From CG1-02-35-72 sp036170135 (GTDB taxonomy: Bacteria > Bacteroidota > Bacteroidia > Flavobacteriales > Flavobacteriaceae): a stretch of 31,399 bases of DNA. The stretch spans positions 1 to 31,399 of the forward strand of contig JAVHOP010000112.1 of the NCBI GenBank assembly GCA_036170135.1, in the 5' to 3' direction. The notes beneath the pieces were generated by a model. It did not search any database. It saw only the letters and a program-made list of their open reading frames with translations, and was not told the origin of the DNA. This document shows positions 25,901 through 31,399 of the stretch, in pieces; the stretch's first letter is position 1; each line of letters begins with the position of its first letter. The translations under genes and the position numbers were made by a program.

Positions 25901-26883
25901 GCAACAATATCACTAAAGGTGCCATTTTTTGATTTTGCTATGCGGTAATAACCGGTTCCGGTAATATTGAATGAGTAAAAATCTCCCGCAGCATTTTTGC
26001 CCCACATCAATCCGTAACCATATCCTGTTTCGCCAGATTTTTTTACAATTAGGGTTTCAATTTTAAAATCCTTAGACTGGTCTAAATCAAAAGACTTATG
26101 CGTTTCCCAACCTTCGGTAGTTTTTTTATAATCAAAATTATAGCTACCATCTTTAACATTTATATTGGCGGTTTCATTATTTTGAACAGACCAACCCATT
26201 TTATTATCATCAAAGCCATCAAAAAAAGGTACTTTCTCTTTAACTTCAACATCTACGATAGGCTCATCTTTTTTGGTGAGATAATAAATTGAGATATAAT
26301 TTATTTCAATTGCTTGTTTGTTATAAACTACAAAACCAATCTGATTTCCGTAAAAAGATTCAAAAGGTAGACTTTCAACTTTGGCATCGTTGATGTAAAA
26401 ATTAATAGTATTTCCAAATTTCTCTATTTTTAGAATGTTATATGGGCCATTATCTTTTTTGATCTCACTTGAAGTTTTCCAAGCAACAATATCACTAAAG
26501 GTGCCATTTTTTGATTTTGATATGCGGTAATAACCGGTTCCGGTAATATTGAATGAGTAAAAATCTCCTGCATCGTTTTTGCCCCACATCAATCCGTAAC
26601 CATATTCAGTTTCGCCTGATTTTTTTACAATTAGAGTTTCAATTATAAAATCCTTAGACTGATCTAAATCAATAGACTTATGCGTTTCCCATCCTTCGGT
26701 AGTTTTTTTATAATCAAAATTATAACTACCACCTTTGACATTTATATTGGCGGTTTCATTATTTTGAACAGGCCAACTGGCTTTGTTATCGTCAAAACCA
26801 TCAAAAAAAGGAATTTTTTCTTGAGCAAATAAGCTGTTAGAAAGAAAATATAATAGCGCTAAACTTAAAGTACGCTTTATCAT
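22903..26883 (-). CDS. Secreted caspase-like protease with five lectin-like repeats
   Basis: This is a 1326-residue exported protein. A signal peptide (MIKRTLSLALLYFLSNSLFA) is followed by five repeats of about 180 residues (approx. 25-203, 218-398, 417-596, 605-778, 795-972), each with the pattern DDF..N...W, YxFEHK..TGGWS, GYGxxWGR, and FYGxxLGFVVY. This resembles the beta-sandwich (LamG / concanavalin-like) folds that bind carbohydrate or protein. Next comes an Ig-like domain (about 980-1066, opening with APVIVITEP), then a C14 caspase-type catalytic domain (about 1089-1326) with the His in LIFYAGHGTF (H1172) and the Cys in LISDACFSGS (C1222), both intact. It follows the papain-like gene by 8 bp, so the two are probably one operon. 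There is no lipobox and no obvious type IX secretion C-terminal domain, so a periplasmic location is favoured. The natural substrate is unknown. Confidence 0.88.
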   Translation of the reverse strand: MIKRTLSLALLYFLSNSLFAQEKIPFFDGFDDNKASWPVQNNETANINVKGGSYNFDYKKTTEGWETHKSIDLDQSKDFIIETLIVKKSGETEYGYGLMWGKNDAGDFYSFNITGTGYYRISKSKNGTFSDIVAWKTSSEIKKDNGPYNILKIEKFGNTINFYINDAKVESLPFESFYGNQIGFVVYNKQAIEINYISIYYLTKKDEPIVDVEVKEKVPFFDGFDDNKMGWSVQNNETANINVKDGSYNFDYKKTTEGWETHKSFDLDQSKDFKIETLIVKKSGETGYGYGLMWGKNAAGDFYSFNITGTGYYRIAKSKNGTFSDIVAWKTSSEIKKDNGPYNILKIEKFGNTINFYINDAKVESLPFESFYGNQIGFVVYNKQAIEINYLSVYYLTKKDEPPVVVTNNNNDFNTELIFQDDFNSNTNDWTELSNENIGLSFKNGSYYFNHKRDDYGWTSSKSVKIDQTKDFEIEADITKVDGIQNNGYGMLWGRKDSDNEFEFFISGDGSYYIEYIEDGKTQILQNWTASTAINKGNGANNKLKIRKEGNKYNYYINDTYLMQTEAKSFYGDYLGFVVYYKQTIAFNNLRVSYLNKKIDNSKDLFYDDFTSNTNDWATGNTKDYELNFSGGKYYFEHKNATGGWSSTIEKYIDESKDYEIEAKFLKISGIENNGYGILWGRKGSGDTFGYTVTANGLYSIDRSENSTRKDLIDWTTSSFIDKKENTLTIRKEGAIIKFFINGNYVNQIANQPFLGNRLGFIIYDNQKVAVDYIKVKYIDSTVKPDIVNVIKSGPFSDDFSHNNNEWATGDTKDYVLSFENGIYNFEHKNTTGGWSTTIENTIDQTKNFEISAEIKKISGVENYGFGIAWGRSDSNNQFNYLISSDGNFKIKKMEQGDSKLIQDWTESSFINKNAGSSNILTIRKNDKTLNFYINNNFVTSKEFEPFYGDRLGFVIFANQKIGIDNLSVKYIETNIDNTAPVIVITEPAVERGFKIVQAKKMTVKGKATDADGIFEVTINGVDASLQSDGTFEAQVPLRVGDNDLNVKATDLKYNSSITKFKIKREVTPVVIVDPGPNVVNNDNVIKTNGGTYYALLIGVSDYDDSKIVSLDGMPTKDIQNLSDVLIGYYQFDADHVETLFNPSRSKIIRAFDRLSKVVTSKDNVLIFYAGHGTFNAEDNLGYWLPSDAEADYTDNWINNAIVVDNIKRIKSKHTFLISDACFSGSIFKTRAFDIKDASLNIQKKYELPSRKAMTSGTLKTVPNVSIFMKYLLDRLENNKDTYLAASQLFSQLEAPVGNNSPTTPQFGTIQDVGDEGGDFIFIRKN
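23968..24501 (-). repeat. Lectin-like repeat 5 of the caspase-like gene
   Basis: This encodes residues about 795-972. It resembles repeat 4 most closely: the two share EWATG or DWATG, TKDY, and FEHKN.TGGWS-T blocks. The repeat is diverged at DNA level, unlike repeats 1 and 2. Confidence 0.7.
24550..25071 (-). repeat. Lectin-like repeat 4 of the caspase-like gene
   Basis: This encodes residues about 605-778, with NDWATGNTKDYELNFSGGKY near the start and NGYGILWGRKG in the middle. It pairs with repeat 5 in sequence. Confidence 0.7.
25096..25635 (-). repeat. Lectin-like repeat 3 of the caspase-like gene
   Basis: This encodes residues about 417-596 (NDWTELSNENIGLSFKNGSY, NGYGMLWGRKD, FYGDYLGFVVYYKQ). 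It is the most distinct of the five and is preceded by an Asn-rich linker at about 408-412. Confidence 0.7.
25690..26232 (-). repeat. Lectin-like repeat 2 of the caspase-like gene
   Basis: This encodes residues about 218-398. It is nearly identical to repeat 1 in both protein and DNA, at an offset of exactly 582 bp (194 codons). Bases 25714-25937 are identical to 26296-26519 over 224 bp by direct reading. Confidence 0.85.
26275..26811 (-). repeat. Lectin-like repeat 1 of the caspase-like gene
   Basis: This encodes residues about 25-203. It is the near-identical partner of repeat 2, and the two must come from a recent in-frame tandem duplication or from gene conversion. Confidence 0.85.
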
Positions 26884-26891
26884 AATCTTAA

Positions 26892-28367
26892 TTATTTATG
26901 GTTAATACTAATAAAAATTGGTACTAGATTAGATGATTGATTTGCTGAAGTAGCTGAAAAATTAACATCATTAACATTAAATTTCACTTCTTTGGCATCA
27001 AATAAATCTGATTTAAAGTAGGTTTTTACTTTTGACACAAAACTACCTTTCTCATTTTTAATGCTTTGAATAACAGCGTTTATGTCAATTTCTTTGGTGC
27101 TGAATAGAATACATAATATGTCTTGACCTGGCACATTGTCAAACTCTATAAAATAATCTTCATTAGGAATAGCAACTTCACTATTATTAAAACCAAAATA
27201 AGCGCTGTATTTTTCGAATGGATACAATAGATTTATAGATTTATCGCCACCACCGTAACCAATTAAATAAATATAAGCAGGTTTTTCGCTTTTAAAACGG
27301 ATTCTAAATTGCGTACCAGTTGGATAAGCTTCTGGCACTGAATAAGTAGTTTTCTCTGCCGTGACAATGTTAAAGTTTCGACTAATATCGGCATTTGCAT
27401 TTACAGGCATTAATGTGCCATTACTCAATTGTAAACTTAAAGCGCCCTGCAGTGTAACGGTTTCATTTTGAGGTTTTGGCTCTACTTTTGGGTCGACAAT
27501 TGGTTGTGGTTTAGGCTCGGGGTCTTTAATGTTTTCGACCATCACATAGGCCGTTTTTGCATATTTTTCGAAATCGGCATAGCGCACCCAAATAAATCCA
27601 CTATTACCCCAGTTTGTTCCCCAAGAATTCAGCAATTCAAAGGCGCCACCAGCTTTATTATCATCATAACCAATTACCACCATAGCGTGACCGCCTTCGG
27701 CACCTTCTTGAACGCCACTCCAAACATCTGAAACGCTATAAAAAGAGCTTGAAACGCTCATCCCAATAACAACAGGATTGTTATTGGCGATTGCTTTTTT
27801 AACATTAAGCGCCAGGTTTACCGGATTATCCCAATCGGCTAAGCGCAAAAAAGTAGCAATTTTATTATCAGCCGCTAACTGAATTCCGTAATCAGATGGT
27901 TGCGTTTCGCAATTATCATCAGCGTAAGGAAAATCGTTGTATTTTAAAATACCATATTGTCTTATAAGTTCCATGGCATCCGAAACATAAGCCCCATTTT
28001 CACACTTCACATCATCTTTAGATTTAATGATATTATACACAAAAGCAGGCGAAAAAATATTCTGATCTATTAATGAAGTTTCTCCTTTCCAACCATTTTT
28101 AATGGCATACGAAATGGTTCTAGCTCCAAATCCACTTGCCCACCCTACACAAGAAGGTTGTCTTCCTTGGCTCAATGGTGTTGGGCAGTAATCTTTTAAA
28201 CTGTAATTAGAAGGAATCCCTGTAAAACTGCGTGTTGTTAAGGGGGCTAATTGTCCAACAACTTCATACTTTTCCTTACTTAACAACATTCCCGTTGTAT
28301 AAGTTTGTTGGGCTTGCAAAATTTGGGAAACAGAAAAGAGTAGTCCCAGTAAAATCAATTTTCTCAT
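26892..28367 (-). CDS. Secreted papain-like (C1) cysteine protease with DUF4384-like domain
   Basis: This 491-residue exported protein starts with a signal peptide (MRKLILLGLLFSVSQILQAQ), followed by a C1A papain-type catalytic domain at about 50-280. The oxyanion Gln and catalytic Cys are in SQGRQPSCVGWASG (Q67, C73, with papain's six-residue spacing), the His in EGGHAMVVIGYDD (H227) and the Asn in LLNSWGTNWG (N247), so the site is complete. There is no obvious inhibitory propeptide of usual papain length. A Pro-rich linker (282-300) leads to a C-terminal domain at about 345-430 (GTQFRIRFKSEKPAYIYLIG, then SINLLYPF and IPNEDYFIEFD) that matches the DUF4384 pattern often found next to caspase-like proteins. 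It is upstream of and probably co-transcribed with the caspase-like gene. No clear -7 box was found upstream. Confidence 0.88.
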   Translation of the reverse strand: MRKLILLGLLFSVSQILQAQQTYTTGMLLSKEKYEVVGQLAPLTTRSFTGIPSNYSLKDYCPTPLSQGRQPSCVGWASGFGARTISYAIKNGWKGETSLIDQNIFSPAFVYNIIKSKDDVKCENGAYVSDAMELIRQYGILKYNDFPYADDNCETQPSDYGIQLAADNKIATFLRLADWDNPVNLALNVKKAIANNNPVVIGMSVSSSFYSVSDVWSGVQEGAEGGHAMVVIGYDDNKAGGAFELLNSWGTNWGNSGFIWVRYADFEKYAKTAYVMVENIKDPEPKPQPIVDPKVEPKPQNETVTLQGALSLQLSNGTLMPVNANADISRNFNIVTAEKTTYSVPEAYPTGTQFRIRFKSEKPAYIYLIGYGGGDKSINLLYPFEKYSAYFGFNNSEVAIPNEDYFIEFDNVPGQDILCILFSTKEIDINAVIQSIKNEKGSFVSKVKTYFKSDLFDAKEVKFNVNDVNFSATSANQSSNLVPIFISINHK

Positions 28368-28454
28368 TTTTAGTTGTTTTATGATTAAAAAGTTAGCGAT
28401 TATAAGTTGCTAAAATAAATAAAAAATCAAATCAAATTAAAAATGAAAGTAAAT

Positions 28455-28481
28455 TTAAAAAATACGTCAAATGACGTATTT
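28455..28481 (-). terminator. Rho-independent terminator after folE
   Basis: AAATACGTCA (28460-28469) and TGACGTATTT (28472-28481) form a perfect 10-bp stem with a 2-base loop core. On the minus strand the stem runs into six T residues. It lies 25 bp past the folE stop codon at 28506, and so insulates the kdsB-hisS-folE block from the protease pair. Confidence 0.7.
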
Positions 28482-28505
28482 AAAAAATCAGCTTTTACAA
28501 GTGTT

Positions 28506-29222
28506 TTATTTGAGATTATAGTCCGTTTCTAGCTTTATATACTCTAAAAATTCGGCTTTAACTGAATCCTTTTTAAAGGCTCCACCAAACTCGGATGTAA
28601 CGGTGCTACTGGCAATATCTCTAATTCCTCGTGAGTTGACACACAGATGTTTTGCATCAATAACACAAGCCACATCTAGTGTTCCTAATGCTTGTTGTAA
28701 AGCCTGAACTACTTGCATGGTTAGTCGCTCTTGAACTTGTGGACGTTTGGCGTAATAATCTACAATACGATTCATCTTTGACAAACCGATAACCTTTCCT
28801 TTCGAGATATAAGCTACGTGTGCACGTCCAATAATTGGAAGAAAATGATGTTCGCAAGTTGTGTATAAAACGATGTTTTTTTCCACTAACATTTCACCGT
28901 ATTTATAATTATTTTCAAAAGTTGATAGTTTGGGTTTTGAGGCTGGATTTAATCCTGAGAACAATTCATTTATATAAGACTTAGCAAAACGTCGTGGAGT
29001 TCCTCTTAAGCTGTCATCTGTTAAATCTAGCCCTAAAGTTTCTAAAATATGTTTAAAGTCGGCTTCTATAACTTTTATTTTTTCTTCATTTGACATTTCA
29101 AAGGCGTTTTCCCTTAATGGGGTTTGTGCCGCTGTACTCAAATGATCATCTCCTATTTCGTCCATTTCATGTGGGTTTTTACCATTTTTACCTTCAAACA
29201 TATTTTTTATTTTAGGTTGCAA
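28506..29222 (-). CDS. folE: GTP cyclohydrolase I
   Basis: This 238-residue homodecameric enzyme converts GTP to 7,8-dihydroneopterin triphosphate, the first step of tetrahydrofolate (and often queuosine) synthesis, in the cytoplasm. Zinc ligands and active site are clear: CEHHFLPI with C123 and H126, and KHLCVNSRGI with C194. GLSKMNRIVDYYAKRPQVQE (147-166) and the RDIASSTVTSEFGG stretch are typical of the family. The acidic N-terminal extension of about 45 residues (MDEIGDDHLSTAAQTPLREN) is usual in Flavobacteriia. The start at 29222 lies 2 bp after the hisS stop; an in-frame ATG seven codons later (29201) could also be used. It is probably the last gene of a kdsB-hisS-folE transcript, ending at the hairpin at 28460-28481. 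Confidence 0.96.
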   Translation of the reverse strand: MQPKIKNMFEGKNGKNPHEMDEIGDDHLSTAAQTPLRENAFEMSNEEKIKVIEADFKHILETLGLDLTDDSLRGTPRRFAKSYINELFSGLNPASKPKLSTFENNYKYGEMLVEKNIVLYTTCEHHFLPIIGRAHVAYISKGKVIGLSKMNRIVDYYAKRPQVQERLTMQVVQALQQALGTLDVACVIDAKHLCVNSRGIRDIASSTVTSEFGGAFKKDSVKAEFLEYIKLETDYNLK

Positions 29223-29224
29223 AG

Positions 29225-30598
29225 TTATGAATTCTTTAATATCTCAATGAGTTCTTTTAGCGAACAATTTTGTTGATTACCACTCTGCATATTTTTTAGG
29301 GTAAATTGTTTATTTTGTATTTCTGAACTGCCTGCTAAAACCACAAAATCAATCGTTCTTTTATTGGCATATATCATTTGTTTATTCATTTTAACAGCAT
29401 CTGGGTAAAGCTCTGCGCTGATGTTATTCTGACGTAAAACTTTGATACATTTTATAGCATAAAGCGCTTCGGCATCACCAAAATTAATAAATACTACTTT
29501 TGGTTTTGGAATACTAACCGCTTCAAATAAATTAAGGGCATCTAGTGCCAAATAAATGCGGTCTAAACCAAACGAAATACCTATGCCGCCTACGCCTGGT
29601 AATCCAAAGATTCCGGTTAAATCGTCGTAACGCCCGCCACCACCAACTGAACCAACACCAACTCCGGGGATTTCGACTTCAAAAATAGCGCCCGTATAAT
29701 AATTCAACCCACGCGCTAAAGTCACATCCAAAACCAATTCAGCCGATTGCAATTCAATATTTTCAATCGCATCAACCACAAATTGCAATTCGTCAACCCC
29801 TTTTAAACCGATTTCAGAATCCTTTAATAAGTCGCGTAGTTTTTGTAATTTATCTTGATTGGTGCCTTCAAATTGAAACAATGGCTTGACTTTATCTATG
29901 GCTATTTGGCTGATACCTTTTGATAACATTTCTGTTGTAACACCTTCTATACCAATTTTATCGAGCTTATCTAAAGCCACCGTAAAATCGATTAGTTTAT
30001 CTTGAGCCCCAATCATTTCGGCCAAGCCGGATAAGATTTTGCGATTATTAATTTTGATACGGGTTTGACTGAATTTCAGCTTGGTAAACGCATCGTCGTA
30101 AAGCTGAACTAAAGAGACTTCCTGCCAAAGTGAGGTACTGCCAACCACATCGGCATCGCATTGATAAAACTCTCTAAAGCGTCCTTTTTGAGGGCGATCG
30201 GCACGCCAAACAGGTTGCATTTGATAGCGTTTAAACGGGAAAACCAACTCGTTTTGGTGTTGTACCACATAACGTGCAAAAGGCACGGTTAAGTCGTAGC
30301 GCAACGCTTTTTCTGAAATTTGTGATGTCAGTTTTAAACTATTTTTATCTTGTAAATCGGTTACAGAAGCCTTTGCAAGATAATCACCAGAATTCAATAT
30401 TTTAAAAATCAAGCGGTCACCTTCCTCACCATATTTGCCCATCAGGGTCTCACTATTTTCAAACGATGGGGTTTCAATCGGCTGAAAGCCAAATAATTCA
30501 AATGAACCTTTAATACTATTAAAGATGTAATTGCGTTGCGCAACTTCTATTGGAGAAAAATCTCTGGTACCTTTTGGGATGCTTGGTTTAATCGCCAT
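29225..30598 (-). CDS. hisS: Histidine-tRNA ligase
   Basis: This 457-residue class II aminoacyl-tRNA synthetase charges tRNA-His with histidine. Motif 1 lies in the first 60 residues (PKGTRDFSP, then FQPIETPSFENSETL). Motif 2 is FKRYQMQPVWRADRPQKGRF (122-141) followed by REFYQCDAD. The histidine-binding signature LARGLNYYTGAIFEV is at 294-308, and motif 3 is GGGGRYDDLTG with GVGGIGISFGLDRI at about 319-347. An anticodon-binding domain occupies about 365-457. The size and all motifs are normal for a catalytic HisRS, and the HisZ regulatory paralogue is excluded because the catalytic motifs are intact. It is followed closely by folE (2 bp) and preceded by kdsB (46 bp). Confidence 0.98.
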   Translation of the reverse strand: MAIKPSIPKGTRDFSPIEVAQRNYIFNSIKGSFELFGFQPIETPSFENSETLMGKYGEEGDRLIFKILNSGDYLAKASVTDLQDKNSLKLTSQISEKALRYDLTVPFARYVVQHQNELVFPFKRYQMQPVWRADRPQKGRFREFYQCDADVVGSTSLWQEVSLVQLYDDAFTKLKFSQTRIKINNRKILSGLAEMIGAQDKLIDFTVALDKLDKIGIEGVTTEMLSKGISQIAIDKVKPLFQFEGTNQDKLQKLRDLLKDSEIGLKGVDELQFVVDAIENIELQSAELVLDVTLARGLNYYTGAIFEVEIPGVGVGSVGGGGRYDDLTGIFGLPGVGGIGISFGLDRIYLALDALNLFEAVSIPKPKVVFINFGDAEALYAIKCIKVLRQNNISAELYPDAVKMNKQMIYANKRTIDFVVLAGSSEIQNKQFTLKNMQSGNQQNCSLKELIEILKNS

Positions 30599-30644
30599 AT
30601 TTTAATTGTAATGTTTTAAAGTTGCAAATATCTTAAAAATAAGG

Positions 30645-31373
30645 CTATTTAGCTAGTAAAAGTCGCGCATTTTCTAAATCCTCCGGTGTATCAATTCCGA
30701 TAGGATTGTAATCGGTTTCAACCATTTTAATAGGCATATTGTTATGAATAAAACGCAAGTTTTCTAATTTTTCAATGGCTTCTAAAGGCGCCATTGGCAA
30801 TTTGGTAAAATCCATTAAAGCCTGTTTTCTAAAGGCATAAATACCGATGTGCTTATAATAGGTCGCTGTTATTCCAGCGCGGTTAAACGGAATAACCGAC
30901 CGTGAAAAGTATTGTGCAAAGTTGTCTTTGTTAACCACAACCTTAACGTTATTCGGATTCTGAATCTCTTTGTCATCTGTTAAAACAGTCATCAAAGACG
31001 CTAAGGCAATTTTATTATCAGTATCCGATTTAAAAACGGCTAAGAGTGGCGCTAATGTTTCCTTTTTAGTAAACGGTTCATCGCCTTGCACATTTACCAC
31101 CACATCAACAACCATATCCGCAATAGCTTCGGCAATACGGTCGCTTCCACTTTCGTGTGATGATTTACTCATAATGGCTTTGCCCCCATTGTTGACAATT
31201 TCATCATAAATTATCGAACTATCGGTTACAACAAAAACATCATTAAACAAATGCGTATTTACAGTAGCCCGGTAAGTTGTTAAAATAACCGATTTACCTC
31301 CAAGGTCTTGCATTAATTTACCGGGAAAACGACTGGCTTGGTAGCGCGCCGGTATCATGGCAATAATTTTCAT
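30645..31373 (-). CDS. kdsB: 3-deoxy-manno-octulosonate cytidylyltransferase
   Basis: This 242-residue cytoplasmic enzyme activates Kdo as CMP-Kdo for lipopolysaccharide inner-core synthesis, which fits a Gram-negative host. The N-terminal nucleotide-binding motif IIAMIPARYQASRFPGKLM (3-21) is diagnostic. Other family motifs are SHESGSDRIAEA (72-83), VVVNVQGDEPF (91-101) with the metal-binding Asp, YKHIGIYAFRK, and GIDTPEDLENA near the C-terminus. The length is close to the family norm of about 245. The ATG is 26 bp from the right edge, so the promoter is probably outside the window. It is followed by hisS on the same strand with a 46-bp spacer that holds no clear promoter or terminator. Confidence 0.97.
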   Translation of the reverse strand: MKIIAMIPARYQASRFPGKLMQDLGGKSVILTTYRATVNTHLFNDVFVVTDSSIIYDEIVNNGGKAIMSKSSHESGSDRIAEAIADMVVDVVVNVQGDEPFTKKETLAPLLAVFKSDTDNKIALASLMTVLTDDKEIQNPNNVKVVVNKDNFAQYFSRSVIPFNRAGITATYYKHIGIYAFRKQALMDFTKLPMAPLEAIEKLENLRFIHNNMPIKMVETDYNPIGIDTPEDLENARLLLAK

Positions 31374-31399
31374 ATACTATAATTGTGAGGCTAAATTAA

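Noticed and set aside
22903..26883. Gingipain-like or type IX-secreted adhesin
   Set aside because: The catalytic domain shows C14 caspase YAGHG and DACFSG motifs, and no type IX C-terminal sorting domain is visible at the end of the protein.
1..31399. CRISPR arrays, insertion sequences, tRNA or rRNA genes
   Set aside because: No regularly spaced short repeats, transposase genes, terminal inverted repeats or recognisable stable RNA sequences were found on either strand by reading.

Overview
The window is low-GC draft DNA with two 100-N scaffold gaps. It almost certainly comes from a member of Bacteroidota, most likely Flavobacteriia. The reasons are a Bacteroidota-type outer-membrane porin (Porin_10-like), a DUF6526 protein, the ferredoxin / LuxC-type acyl-CoA reductase pair, the folE N-terminus, TAnnTTTG-type -7 promoter boxes, and the near absence of Shine-Dalgarno sequences.

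Layout. 1-2576: the start of rnhB (minus, runs off the left edge) diverges from a secreted porin. 2579-4551: an NhaC-type Na+/H+ antiporter and a small DUF6526 membrane protein, both minus. 4796-4895: an N gap whose two flanks are the same 55 bp. 4993-12217 (plus) and 12343-21681 (minus): two convergent paralogous operons for a membrane complex related to hydrogenase-4 / complex I, both in the order hyfB, hyfC, hyfE, hyfF, hyfG, hyfI; the minus operon carries hyfB twice in tandem. 21796-22906: a 2[4Fe-4S] ferredoxin (minus) diverging from an acyl-CoA reductase broken by the second gap. 22903-28367 (minus): a secreted papain-like protease with a DUF4384-like domain, followed 8 bp later by a secreted caspase-like protein with five lectin-like repeats. 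28506-31373 (minus): kdsB, hisS and folE.

The central point is that neither Hyf-like operon can encode a normal hydrogenase. The HyfG-like subunits have lost all four [NiFe] cysteines. The HyfI-like subunits have lost the cysteines of the proximal (N2-equivalent) cluster, with the same Asp/Asp/Asn replacements in both copies. Each HyfI keeps one [4Fe-4S] site, in a ferredoxin half-domain fused to its N-terminus. The antiporter-like membrane arm keeps its key Glu and Lys residues. This matches the complexes called energy-converting hydrogenase-related (Ehr), whose reaction is not settled. Two such complexes back to back, one with an extra antiporter module and with an NhaC antiporter nearby, make a good candidate for an undescribed ion-translocating system.

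The second accessory system is the protease pair. Both proteins have signal peptides and intact catalytic residues, and they look co-transcribed, which suggests a periplasmic or cell-surface proteolytic module. The remaining genes are housekeeping: RNase HII, histidyl-tRNA synthetase, CMP-Kdo synthesis and GTP cyclohydrolase I.
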